30,864 bases of DNA, taken from positions 1 to 30,864 of IMG/VR virus record IMGVR_UViG_3300023179_000008; one strand, 5' to 3'. A program made the position numbers and the translations under genes. Position 1 is the stretch's first letter, and each line of letters starts with the position of its first letter. Below, one piece after another: positions 23,456 through 29,569 of this stretch. This stretch comes from a virus. A model generated the notes under the pieces. That model had not been told where the DNA came from, ran no database searches, and saw only the letters and a program-made list of their open reading frames with translations.

Positions 23456-23816
23456 TGCGGTAAAGGAGCTGGCTGATGCTTATTCGATGGCATCGTTAGC
23501 GTACATGATGACTTACCCGAATGCACCGCAACCATTTATTACGTGCGTTTATCGTTCACCTGAAGAACAACTTGAGCTATATGCACAAGGTCGAACAAAG
23601 CCGGGCAAGATTGTCACGCAATTAAAGTCTGGAAGCAAGCACAACACGAATCCATCGCGAGCCATTGACATTGCTTTTAGATTGGCTGGTGGTGGATTGA
23701 CTTGGGATAAAAAGCACTTCATCAATTTTGCGAACATCATTAAAACCATGAATCCTGCGGTGAAGTGGGGCGGTGACTGGAAGAAATTCAAGGACTATCC
23801 ACATTTCGAAATATGA
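23433..23816 (+). CDS. Endolysin, M15-type L,D-peptidase
   Basis: A 127-residue enzyme resembling VanY/T5 endolysin-type zinc peptidases that cut peptidoglycan cross-links. Motifs are VYRSPEEQLELYAQGR (39-54), SKHNTNPSRAIDIAF with likely zinc ligands His70 and Asp79, and KWGGDWKKF..YPHFEI with Asp115 and the third ligand His124. The protein ends right after the HFE motif, as do single-domain members. No signal peptide is seen, so export would need a holin, in keeping with the three membrane proteins just upstream. Confidence 0.85.
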   Translation: MPTRSLSDAVKELADAYSMASLAYMMTYPNAPQPFITCVYRSPEEQLELYAQGRTKPGKIVTQLKSGSKHNTNPSRAIDIAFRLAGGGLTWDKKHFINFANIIKTMNPAVKWGGDWKKFKDYPHFEI

Positions 23817-24841
23817 GTTTACCTAAATACAGAGAATATTTTGAGCCGATTATTTTCGGCAAAAGCACTGAGCCCTACCGCAGTCAAGTGGCACGGGTTT
23901 ACAAGTCATTAAACCTTAAGGGCGAGTGTTCATTTGATAGCTTTTACAACAACTTCAAACGCTTCAAAAAGCAAGCGGCAAAGTTGAGCATCAAAGAGCA
24001 ACAATCAGCACCAAAGCAAAACGCATTTTCAGGCTTATTATACGCACTTAAACCCGAGCCGAATCCTCTCGGCTTGCCAACGTCACGCGAATCGGTTTAT
24101 AGTGCCTTCAAATTGCCTAAAAGCGCGAATGATATTCTTTTGCTCTCAGATATTCACGTGCCTTATCATAACATCGAAGCTCTCACGCTGGCACTTCAAT
24201 ACGGGTTAGAACACAAAGTCAATACGATTATTTTGAATGGTGACTTAATCGACTTCTATGCAATTAGTAGATTTGAGAAAGACCCACGCAAAAGAGATTT
24301 GGCTCATGAGGTGAACACGTGCCGAGAATTTTTGACCGTATTACGCAAGTTATTTCCAACTCAGGAAATTTATTTCAAGTGTGGAAATCACGATATAAGG
24401 TTTGAGCATTACATCATGCGTCAAGCACCTGACCTTTTAGGACTCGGTGAGTACAATCTTGAAACCTTATTGAAGCTCGAACAACACCGAATCACATTCA
24501 TACCTGACAAACAAATCATTCATGCCGGGCAGCTCACAATTCTGCATGGTCACGAATTAGGAAAGTCGGCTTTCAGTCCTGTGAACGTGGCGCGATCACT
24601 TTACATGAAGGCAAAAGACAATGCTATTTGCGGACATCACCATCAAACAAGTGAACACACCGAACCTTCAATTAACGGCAAGGTTGTGACGTGTTGGAGT
24701 GTGGCATGTTTGTCGGAGCTTTCACCTGACTACCATCCATCCGGCAACAAATACACGCATGGTTTCGCTCATATAAAAGTCGAGCCAAGCGGTGATTTTG
24801 AAGTTCAGAATTTGCGCATCATTAAAGGGCGCATACGCTAA
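23813..24841 (+). CDS. Calcineurin-like metallophosphoesterase
   Basis: A 342-residue protein. Residues about 105-290 carry all metal-binding motifs: LLSDIHVPYH with Asp113 and His115, LNGDLIDF with Asp144, KCGNHDIRF with Asn192-His193, ILHGHELG, and ICGHHHQ. Residues 1-100 form a basic helical domain of unknown type. The target may be nucleic acid, a cyclic nucleotide or a phosphoprotein; nothing shows which. ATGA overlap with the endolysin makes it the last gene of the rightward block. Its stop overlaps the stop of the opposing minus-strand gene, and no terminator separates the blocks. Confidence 0.87.
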   Translation: MSLPKYREYFEPIIFGKSTEPYRSQVARVYKSLNLKGECSFDSFYNNFKRFKKQAAKLSIKEQQSAPKQNAFSGLLYALKPEPNPLGLPTSRESVYSAFKLPKSANDILLLSDIHVPYHNIEALTLALQYGLEHKVNTIILNGDLIDFYAISRFEKDPRKRDLAHEVNTCREFLTVLRKLFPTQEIYFKCGNHDIRFEHYIMRQAPDLLGLGEYNLETLLKLEQHRITFIPDKQIIHAGQLTILHGHELGKSAFSPVNVARSLYMKAKDNAICGHHHQTSEHTEPSINGKVVTCWSVACLSELSPDYHPSGNKYTHGFAHIKVEPSGDFEVQNLRIIKGRIR

Positions 24842-25005
24842 CAAACACCGAGCAAATAACCGCGATGTCCTGTGAGCTGGAATAGTCGCAGGCTAACATC
24901 ACACAAAATTTCTTCATCCTCGAAAGAAGTGGAATCATTTAGGAAGAGTGCCCTTCTTTGCTTTCGGAGCCTTGCTATCTCCGCGATTTGCTTCTCGTTG
25001 TACAT
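24838..25005 (-). CDS. Small helical protein (55 residues)
   Basis: MYNEKQIAEIARLRKQRRAL followed by an acidic segment and LTGHRGYLLGVC. The ATG at 25005 lies inside the 3' end of the NinG gene (71-base overlap), in a different frame. It ends tail to tail with the metallophosphoesterase gene. No family; a protein-like composition supports it. Confidence 0.5.
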   Translation of the reverse strand: MYNEKQIAEIARLRKQRRALFLNDSTSFEDEEILCDVSLRLFQLTGHRGYLLGVC

Positions 25006-25525
25006 ATTCAACTTTGTTTTTATAGTGGGCAATTAAGTCCTGTGCTTGCGGCATTGTCAAGCGCAATTCTTTCGTTTTATCCACTTCAAGTTGTTCAAAT
25101 GACTCTAAGCCTATCCGTTGAATTAAACCCTCACGATACGCAATTAAATTGCCATGCTTGTATTGATTACATGGCACGCATTGACCGTGAACATTCCTTT
25201 CATCAAATCTCAAATTCGGAGTTGAACCAACGGAATAAAAATGCCCTGCATCATACTTGCCACGTAATGGTTTGCCACAGCTAATACACCCTTTGCGCTC
25301 GTCACGTAGTCGAATATATTTGTTGAATACAGTTTGCAGTTTGCGCTTCCATTCAGCCAGTGTGATGAGTCGTTGCTTGCGTTCCTTCATTTCGGCTTTC
25401 TGCTGCTTTTCGCTGACACGTTTAGCGTATTCAATGATGCAGTCAGGATTGAGACACGTAGCTTGTAACGAGCTAAATCGCGGCTTGAATTTCTCAGAGC
25501 AAACTTTGCATTTTCTCAACTCCAC
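24935..25525 (-). CDS. ninG: NinG/Rap-like recombination endonuclease
   Basis: A 196-residue protein of the lambda NinG (Rap) family, which cuts branched DNA such as Holliday junctions and D-loops. It has an N-terminal zinc knuckle (Cys6, Cys9, Cys24, Cys29), a basic helical region (about 36-75), a second Cys pair CISC at 80-83, YDAGHFYSVGSTPNLRFDERN and an HNH-like NVHGQCVPCNQYKHG (111-125). It acts with the annealing protein and YqaJ nuclease encoded in the same leftward block. The apparent start is GTG at 25525, within the end of the preceding gene. Confidence 0.88.
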   Translation of the reverse strand: MELRKCKVCSEKFKPRFSSLQATCLNPDCIIEYAKRVSEKQQKAEMKERKQRLITLAEWKRKLQTVFNKYIRLRDERKGCISCGKPLRGKYDAGHFYSVGSTPNLRFDERNVHGQCVPCNQYKHGNLIAYREGLIQRIGLESFEQLEVDKTKELRLTMPQAQDLIAHYKNKVEYVQREANRGDSKAPKAKKGTLPK

Positions 25526-25749
25526 CGAATTTGTTCGCAGTTCAGATTTGCGAGTATTGTACCCACAATTATTTCGCGCTGACCTTCTGTTGCTTCGGTT
25601 AGTAATCGCACGGAATTTTTTTGTTCGCCATTGATTGAGCGAATGAGTTCGAATTCCCAGTTGATTGTGTCACTTCCAGCAACGCACATTGTGATGGTTC
25701 CTGCATGATACTCAACTCTCTTGTGGGGTTTGGTTTGTACTGTTATCAT
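25516..25749 (-). CDS. Hypothetical beta-rich protein (77 residues)
   Basis: A small protein with alternating strands (KRVEYHAGTITMCVAGSDT, WEFELIRSINGEQ) and a short helical end. It overlaps both neighbours by a few bases, so it is part of a coupled operon. Family unknown; a DNA-metabolism accessory by position only. Confidence 0.6.
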   Translation of the reverse strand: MITVQTKPHKRVEYHAGTITMCVAGSDTINWEFELIRSINGEQKNSVRLLTEATEGQREIIVGTILANLNCEQIRWS

Positions 25750-25936
25750 TGTTTTGCATTTTGGTTTTCATGTCTTCTGCGCCTGCAATATAACCATTGA
25801 TAAAATAATCGCGCTCGACTTGGAGTAAATCGGTGCAATAGTTTACAAAGTCTTGGTAAATACTTGCGGCAATAGCTTTGCGGTTCTTGTTTGCCTTGCT
25901 TGTATAGTGGCTAATGAGTTGTTCGAGTGGTGTCAA
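25712..25936 (-). CDS. Hypothetical helical protein (74 residues)
   Basis: Starts with TTG, forming a TTGA overlap with the stop of the upstream gene. Helical, with YQDFVNYCTDLLQVERDYFI and INGYIAGAEDM, a pattern seen in small Bacteroidota phage proteins that end in a Y..G...G.ED motif. The C-terminus is Asn/Thr-rich and probably disordered. Function unknown. Confidence 0.6.
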   Translation of the reverse strand: MTPLEQLISHYTSKANKNRKAIAASIYQDFVNYCTDLLQVERDYFINGYIAGAEDMKTKMQNNDNSTNQTPQES

Positions 25937-26127
25937 TTTAGTGAGGCTTTAATTTCAAAGTGTTCTGAGTTGATGAAGCACGCAGGAAAGCTGCCTGTTT
26001 CATCTGTTGCCATTCCAACTTCGACAACTGGGTCGTATATGTATAATTGATTTTGCATTATAGCAACGTACACGGGTGTTTCGGGGTGAAACGATTCGAG
26101 TATAACGATGAGTTCTTCTACTGTCAC
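25933..26127 (-). CDS. Hypothetical small protein (64 residues)
   Basis: Reads TVEELIVILESFHPETPVYV and then YIYDPVVEVGM, an alpha/beta pattern recurring in small phage proteins with an ELI..L..F.P..PV.V motif. The start is GTG at 26127, four bases after the DUF736 gene stop, following TAAAATT. No function can be assigned. Confidence 0.62.
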   Translation of the reverse strand: MTVEELIVILESFHPETPVYVAIMQNQLYIYDPVVEVGMATDETGSFPACFINSEHFEIKASLN

Positions 26128-26131
26128 AATT

Positions 26132-26380
26132 TTAGAACGGAAGATCGTCTGAATTGCCGTTTGATTGTGCAGCTTTATTTTTCAAGTTATCAGTTGCTTG
26201 TTGTTCACTAATTTTTAGTGAGAGGAAAGAACCTTTCGCGCCTTGCTTTACCCATCCTGCAATGCGTAATTCTTTGCCGTTTATTTTGACGTTTCCTGTG
26301 TAGTCAGGTAGTTTATCACCATCCTGCTTTTTATTGTTCTTAAATAGCGTTCCGCTGTTATCTTGTAATTCGTAAGCCAT
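26132..26380 (-). CDS. DUF736-family protein with SSB-like C-terminal tail
   Basis: An 82-residue protein of the DUF736 type: MAYELQDNSGTLFKNNKKQD, DKLPDYTGNVKINGKELRI, AGWVKQGAKGSFLSLKI, then a disordered linker and the acidic tip SDDLPF. The tip copies the DD(I/L)PF end with which bacterial SSB recruits replication partners. The small beta-rich body would suit an OB-like or ssDNA-binding role, so it may be the phage SSB. I use the ATG at 26380; the longer frame needs TTG at 26386. It overlaps the upstream gene by 23 bases. Confidence 0.8.
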   Translation of the reverse strand: MAYELQDNSGTLFKNNKKQDGDKLPDYTGNVKINGKELRIAGWVKQGAKGSFLSLKISEQQATDNLKNKAAQSNGNSDDLPF

Positions 26381-26573
26381 GTTCAATTAAATTTTTGAGA
26401 CGTTCTGTATAAGGTTTGCATGATTCAAATTGATAGTTGTTTTTCACGTGCATTAAGTGAGAGCGCAAGCAGTGCCGAAAGTCCAACACTGTCACGTGTG
26501 GAGCTGGTTTGTACACTGCCTGCGGTAGCTCACGTGTTAGCAGTTCTTCAGCCTTTGCGATAAGTTCGGACAC
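26358..26573 (-). CDS. Hypothetical protein downstream of the RHH gene (about 71 residues)
   Basis: Basic, helical protein with FRHCLRSHLMHVKNNYQFES and CKPYTERLKNLIEHGLRI. No ATG is available. GTG at 26573 gives the least overlap with the ribbon-helix-helix gene; the open frame also extends to a TTG at 26642, but that part looks like out-of-frame reading of the RHH gene. Family unknown. The start is weakly supported; the downstream part looks like real protein. Confidence 0.5.
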   Translation of the reverse strand: MSELIAKAEELLTRELPQAVYKPAPHVTVLDFRHCLRSHLMHVKNNYQFESCKPYTERLKNLIEHGLRITR

Positions 26574-26712
26574 TTCCTTGCTCGGTGGCGAGTGCTTTAG
26601 TCCGAAGGAACTCAGCAATGGATTGTTTGGCTTTTTTTGCAAGTGATGCGATTTTCTTTTTATCGGACTCGCTGACTCGCGCTCCGATTTTGGTGGTTTT
26701 TACTTTACTCAT
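26548..26712 (-). CDS. Ribbon-helix-helix DNA-binding protein (54 residues)
   Basis: Begins MSKVKTTKIGARVSESDKKK and continues IASLAKKAKQSIAEFLRTKA. The short basic strand KTTKIGARVS followed by two helices is the Arc/MobC-type ribbon-helix-helix pattern, so it should bind DNA as a dimer and repress transcription, possibly of its own operon. The ATG overlaps the upstream gene's stop (ATGAGTAA), indicating coupling. This is the only Arc-like regulator seen. Candidate targets include the repeats at 27611-27696 and the palindrome at 2665-2697. Confidence 0.72.
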   Translation of the reverse strand: MSKVKTTKIGARVSESDKKKIASLAKKAKQSIAEFLRTKALATEQGSVRTYRKG

Positions 26713-26860
26713 TTTTAAGTTGATTGATTATTTCTTGTAATTCTTTTTTGATTGCTTCACACTCATCGCGTAATGCGATAAGCTCCTGAAGTAATTCGCT
26801 CTCATTTACATCGGTCAGGTTGTAAACGATGGGCACGTTGTAGGTTGCATTTGATTCCAT
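26705..26860 (-). CDS. Small coiled-coil protein (51 residues)
   Basis: MESNATYNVPIVYNLTDVNE followed by a heptad-like helix LLQELIALRDECEAIKKEL. The stop overlaps the RHH gene start by eight bases. A TAAATTTG box lies only five bases upstream of the ATG, too close for a normal leader. Possibly a partner of the RHH protein. Confidence 0.55.
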   Translation of the reverse strand: MESNATYNVPIVYNLTDVNESELLQELIALRDECEAIKKELQEIINQLKNE

Positions 26861-26884
26861 GTAACAAATTTAGATATAAAATTG

Positions 26885-27103
26885 TTACAAGAGGATTCCT
26901 TCTTCCAAACATTTCGCCCGGAGTAAGTCGCGCAATCTTTCAACCATGTCGTAAACTTCAGGCAACAACCCATCTTGGTATTTGATTATGGCTCGCATTT
27001 CCTGATCCATTTCGAGCAAGATGCTTTGCGCTTTCGCTCCTTTAACGGCAGCGTCAAATTCGAACTGCTCGTCTGGAAGGTTGTATGTTAGTGTTGCTTT
27101 CAT
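26885..27103 (-). CDS. Conserved phage hypothetical protein (72 residues)
   Basis: KATLTYNLPDEQFEFDAAVK, then LEMDQEMRAIIKYQDG and a helical end. This MKATL.(F/Y)NLP....EF pattern is widespread as a small protein in phages of many hosts, near replication or early genes. Function unknown. It has an ATGA overlap with the upstream duplicated gene. Confidence 0.72.
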   Translation of the reverse strand: MKATLTYNLPDEQFEFDAAVKGAKAQSILLEMDQEMRAIIKYQDGLLPEVYDMVERLRDLLRAKCLEEGILL

Positions 27104-27321
27104 TTGTAGGTTTGATTAAAATAATCCGCTGATGTTCTATCATACCACTTATCAATGGTGCTTTGTTGGTCGGTTCTACCCTCTCGATAGGCTTCAAGTA
27201 TTTGGTCGCGATACAGTTCTTTCGCTTGTTCAAATACTTCATTCCATTCTTTCATGGTTTTGCTTTGCACTTGTGCATCGTTATTGATTTCATCAATCAG
27301 AAATTGTACTGCTGTTTTCAT
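27100..27321 (-). CDS. Small helical protein, tandem paralogue A
   Basis: A 73-residue protein: TAVQFLIDEI, EQAKELYRDQILEAYREGR and ADYFNQTY. These segments match the neighbouring gene at 27318-27539 (TAVEWLF, SEAKAMEKEQIVDAYRKGY, KDYYNETY) in order, so the two are diverged tandem duplicates. The ATG overlaps the upstream stop. The family (TAV.(F/W)L...AK..(E/R)(K/D)QI.(D/E)AY..G....YYNETY) recurs in Bacteroidota phages. Function unknown. Confidence 0.7.
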   Translation of the reverse strand: MKTAVQFLIDEINNDAQVQSKTMKEWNEVFEQAKELYRDQILEAYREGRTDQQSTIDKWYDRTSADYFNQTYK

Positions 27322-27539
27322 TTGTCACCTCCGTATGTTTCGTTGTAGTAATCTTTGAAATCTTCGCGCAAAGCACCTTCTCTATAACCCTTCCTATAAG
27401 CATCAACAATCTGCTCCTTCTCCATTGCTTTGGCTTCGGATAAACACCGTCTAAAATGCTCTCTTTCTTTTGGGTCAGAAAATGGAAGAAAAGGTAATAG
27501 GTGTGCAAATAACCACTCCACTGCTGTTTGTTTTTTCAT
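27318..27539 (-). CDS. Small helical protein, tandem paralogue B
   Basis: A 73-residue paralogue of the gene at 27100-27321. It keeps the TAVEW start, the AK..EKEQIVDAY core and the YYNETYG end, with a longer Pro/Phe-rich insert (FAHLLPFLPFSDPKERE). First gene after the 195-base non-coding stretch 27540-27734, with ACTAAACTTTGTACAA before the ATG. Function unknown. Confidence 0.7.
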   Translation of the reverse strand: MKKQTAVEWLFAHLLPFLPFSDPKEREHFRRCLSEAKAMEKEQIVDAYRKGYREGALREDFKDYYNETYGGDK

Positions 27540-27610
27540 TTGTACAAAGTTTAGTTAATTTATTAAGTTGTTATATAATTCACAAATCTCCGAATAATTG
27601 TGCCGTAAAA

Positions 27611-27696
27611 GACAAGTTATCGCTTTACTTGTTACCAATTTAGTTAGGATTTTGTCAAGTTATGTGTTTACCTTTTTAACCATTTGGTCAAGCTAT
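27611..27696. repeat. Three iteron-like repeats in a non-coding stretch
   Basis: Gap 27540-27734 has no gene. On the plus strand it contains GACAAGTTATCG (27611), GTCAAGTTATGT (27654) and GTCAAGCTATCG (27687), core G(A/T)CAAG(T/C)TAT. The spacings of 43 and 33 bases are close to four and three helical turns. The first copy also forms the inverted repeat ACAAGT-N9-ACTTGT (27612-27632). Candidate operator or replication iterons. Confidence 0.5.
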
Positions 27697-27734
27697 CGGT
27701 TGACTTTCGCTTATTGATTAGTTAGCGGCAAATG

Positions 27735-27989
27735 CTACTTTTTGCAAGTGCAGCCAAACTTTTCCTGAACTTCCCTTTTTGATACTATACCCATCCTGTA
27801 TCCGTTATTCCAATACCAATCAATTTCTTTCTTGGCTTCCTTGTCTTTGTAACCTTTATTTGTGACAGCATAAATAATCCCTTCGCAAGACCCCTTACAA
27901 TAGACAGCAATACCATCTTTTGCTGCATCAGCCGCTAACACTGCATTGGTGCTATTTGGGCTTGACGTTGTTGTTTCAACTGTTTGCAT
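27735..27989 (-). CDS. Hypothetical Cys-containing protein (84 residues)
   Basis: A Ser/Thr/Asn-rich N-terminus is followed by DGIAVYCKGSCEGIIYAVTN, a Trp-rich DWYWNNGYRMG and a C-terminal CTCKK. Two Cys pairs (CKGSC, CTC) could bind metal or form a disulphide. It stands in a low-density part of the leftward block. No family recognised. Confidence 0.55.
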   Translation of the reverse strand: MQTVETTTSSPNSTNAVLAADAAKDGIAVYCKGSCEGIIYAVTNKGYKDKEAKKEIDWYWNNGYRMGIVSKREVQEKFGCTCKK

Positions 27990-28059
27990 ATATTTTACTT
28001 TTAGTTATTAATTTGAACTTTTGTGCCTTGATGCCCAAACAGACACCAATGCTTTTACG

Positions 28060-28284
28060 TTATGCGCCATTATCAAGTTCTTTAATTATGTCCCTAATCG
28101 CAAGAGCAAGTGTCTTTGTATCAATCATTCTTAAGTAATTAACTCCGTCAATATTTTGCCAATCACATTTTCTAAATCGCTTGCTGATTAAGAGCATTTT
28201 TTCAACTTTGTCAATAAACAACGGGCGCATAACATTTTGTTGCTGCAATGTGGGCAGACCGTTTTCAATTTTACTTTTGTTCAT
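28060..28284 (-). CDS. Hypothetical protein (74 residues)
   Basis: A basic protein with a mixed fold: MRPLFIDKVEKMLLISKRFR, DWQNIDGVNYLRM, and a C-terminal helix TLALAIRDIIKELDN. The ATG overlaps the stop of the small frame at 28281-28394. The family is unknown. Low coding density around it suggests an accessory region. Confidence 0.55.
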   Translation of the reverse strand: MNKSKIENGLPTLQQQNVMRPLFIDKVEKMLLISKRFRKCDWQNIDGVNYLRMIDTKTLALAIRDIIKELDNGA

Positions 28285-28394
28285 ATTGTTGTCTTTAGTT
28301 TATTAATAAACTGTTCTGCTGCCAATTCCCACACTGACAGCAACACTTTGCCGTTAGCAGTTATTATCCTTACGCCAACGGATAGATATTTCAC
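28281..28394 (-). CDS. Possible 37-residue protein between two small genes
   Basis: A GTG at 28394 opens a frame reading KYLSVGVRIITANGKVLL then SVWELAAEQFINKLKTT, ending with TGA that overlaps the next ATG (ATGA). It fills the gap 28285-28353 and overlaps the membrane-protein gene by 41 bases. Support is only protein-like composition and coupling. Confidence 0.3.
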   Translation of the reverse strand: MKYLSVGVRIITANGKVLLSVWELAAEQFINKLKTTI

Positions 28395-28563
28395 TTGCTA
28401 TTGCTACTAATATAATTGTTACCCAGTATTTCCAACTATTACCAGCATCGAACCAAAATTGAAGTGCGAAGCAAAGTGGAATAAATTCAAGGTTTCTCAT
28501 TAAAAATCTAAAAACAACTGCTAACAAGTTGTATAGCAAATTGCAGTTTCTATGGTTTTTCAT
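28354..28563 (-). CDS. Small membrane protein (69 residues)
   Basis: Two hydrophobic segments: LLYNLLAVVFRFLM and, after a short loop, WVTIILVAIASEISI with a basic C-terminus (RWRKDNN). A predicted inner-membrane protein. A perfect 10-base inverted repeat GTTAGCAGTT/AACTGCTAAC (28353-28362 and 28516-28525) lies around most of it. No family seen; an accessory role such as exclusion of other phages is speculation. Confidence 0.45.
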   Translation of the reverse strand: MKNHRNCNLLYNLLAVVFRFLMRNLEFIPLCFALQFWFDAGNSWKYWVTIILVAIASEISIRWRKDNNC

Positions 28564-28602
28564 AATTATTACATTTAATTAAGTTATTACTAATTTGACA
28601 AG

Positions 28603-28779
28603 TTAGTGTTTCAAAGTCGGCAACTTGCCATACAACCGACCGTTATACGCAATTCGGCTGGACGATGCAGCGACATAGCTTCTCCCACTTAGCTCTACTT
28701 CTGATACTGCGATAAAAACCGCAGCAAAAAGTACCGAAGTCACGTATAAATTAAAGTTGTTTTTTGAATGAGTTATCAT
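28603..28779 (-). CDS. Small protein with N-terminal hydrophobic segment (58 residues)
   Basis: MITHSKNNFNLYVTSVLFAA then VFIAVSEVELSGRSYV: a basic/polar start and a hydrophobic stretch like a signal anchor, followed by a Ser-rich and basic tail. It is linked to the gene at 28817-29023 by a 14-codon mini-frame whose start and stop both use the repeated AACGCATGA. Moderate support. Confidence 0.45.
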   Translation of the reverse strand: MITHSKNNFNLYVTSVLFAAVFIAVSEVELSGRSYVAASSSRIAYNGRLYGKLPTLKH

Positions 28780-28816
28780 GCGTTAATGGTTGTAATAATG
28801 GTTAGTGAATGATTTC

Positions 28817-29023
28817 TCATGCGTTATCTGATTCAGCTTTGATACTCATTACTTTCTTCAAATAAATCGCAAGGTCAAGAGCTTCTTCGTATGCGTGTTG
28901 CAGCCATTGCGCTTGCGTTAAATCGGTTCGGTCAACGGTTGTGCCGTACTTCATTAGTCCACGTTCTTCGCGTACTCTCATGTCTGCGATTACTTGCTGA
29001 AGGATTGTGCTGGGTTGTTTCAT
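28817..29023 (-). CDS. MazG-like small protein
   Basis: A 68-residue helical protein: VIADMRVREERGLMKYGTTV, DLTQAQWLQHAYEEALDLAI and YLKK. KYGTT.DR.DLT..QW.QHA.EEALD is a recurring phage motif, and the EEALD acidic helix resembles the metal-binding helix of MazG-type nucleotide pyrophosphohydrolases. It is shorter than full MazG enzymes and may work as a dimer. Its substrate is unknown. The ATG overlaps the stop of the upstream 48-residue gene. Confidence 0.68.
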   Translation of the reverse strand: MKQPSTILQQVIADMRVREERGLMKYGTTVDRTDLTQAQWLQHAYEEALDLAIYLKKVMSIKAESDNA

Positions 29024-29166
29024 TCCACATCAATGTATTTGAACATTACTTCATTCAATGTTTCGCGCCACATTTTTTCAAGTTGGTTTATTCCCCAATT
29101 TGTTTTTGTGTTTAGCTTTTCAGACCATGCTTGGTCTAATTTTTTAAGGATTTCACTCGTTTTCAT
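29020..29166 (-). CDS. Small hypothetical protein (48 residues)
   Basis: MKTSEILKKLDQAWSEKLNT followed by NWGINQLEKMWRETLNEVMF. A Trp-containing amphipathic helical protein, ATGA-coupled to the MazG-like gene and one base after the T5orf172 gene stop. No family recognised. Confidence 0.6.
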   Translation of the reverse strand: MKTSEILKKLDQAWSEKLNTKTNWGINQLEKMWRETLNEVMFKYIDVE

Positions 29167-29167
29167 T

Positions 29168-29569
29168 TTACAAATATTGTTGTTGATATTCTATAATTAA
29201 AGGCGATATTTTTTTTAATACATCTTTAGCGGATACTAAATCTTTCATACAAAACCATTCCTTTCTTACTTTATGTGGTTTTAGGTTTATATGTAAATAT
29301 CTTTCACAATCAAATGGTATTGTGCTAACTGTTCCTATAATTGGGTTAGCCGTTTGTAATTGTCTTAATCTCCATTCCAAACTAATTGTTTTTCCTATTT
29401 TGAAATACAACTTATCAAAGTTATTTACTGCATCCATAAAAACAATATAAGTTAATGATTCTGTATAGCTATCCCTTCTTACTTTTTTGCGTTTTTTTTG
29501 CGATTCCACAAAGTATTTTTGGTATTCATTCATCGGCTTTCCGCTCGCGGGAATTTTGAATGTATTCAT
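29168..29569 (-). CDS. T5orf172 / GIY-YIG-like nuclease domain protein
   Basis: A 133-residue protein with the T5orf172 (Mug113-like) variant of the GIY-YIG fold: YIVFM at 41-45, LYFKIGKTISLEWRLRQLQ at 54-72 with the catalytic-type Arg67, a distal helix with ERYLHINLKPH, and REWF-like KEWF at 103-106. The protein is complete. Function in phages is uncertain: DNA cleavage or a homing-like role are both possible. The gene is clearly more AT-rich than its neighbours, suggesting later acquisition. ATGA overlap with the upstream gene. Confidence 0.75.
   Translation of the reverse strand: MNTFKIPASGKPMNEYQKYFVESQKKRKKVRRDSYTESLTYIVFMDAVNNFDKLYFKIGKTISLEWRLRQLQTANPIIGTVSTIPFDCERYLHINLKPHKVRKEWFCMKDLVSAKDVLKKISPLIIEYQQQYL

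Noticed and set aside
26865-26890. Promoter TAAATTTG before the 51-residue gene at 26860
   Set aside because: The -7 box is only five bases from the ATG and the nearest TTG is 15 bases upstream of the box, outside the usual spacing; a leaderless transcript cannot be shown.
28353-28525. Miniature inverted-repeat element around the membrane-protein gene
   Set aside because: Only a 10-base inverted repeat, no target duplication, and the repeat lies inside the coding frame.
28603-28660. Integron attC-like site (CTAAC and ATAAC around a GTCGG/CCGAC stem)
   Set aside because: The outer motifs are in direct rather than inverted orientation and the stem is only five pairs; no integrase is present.
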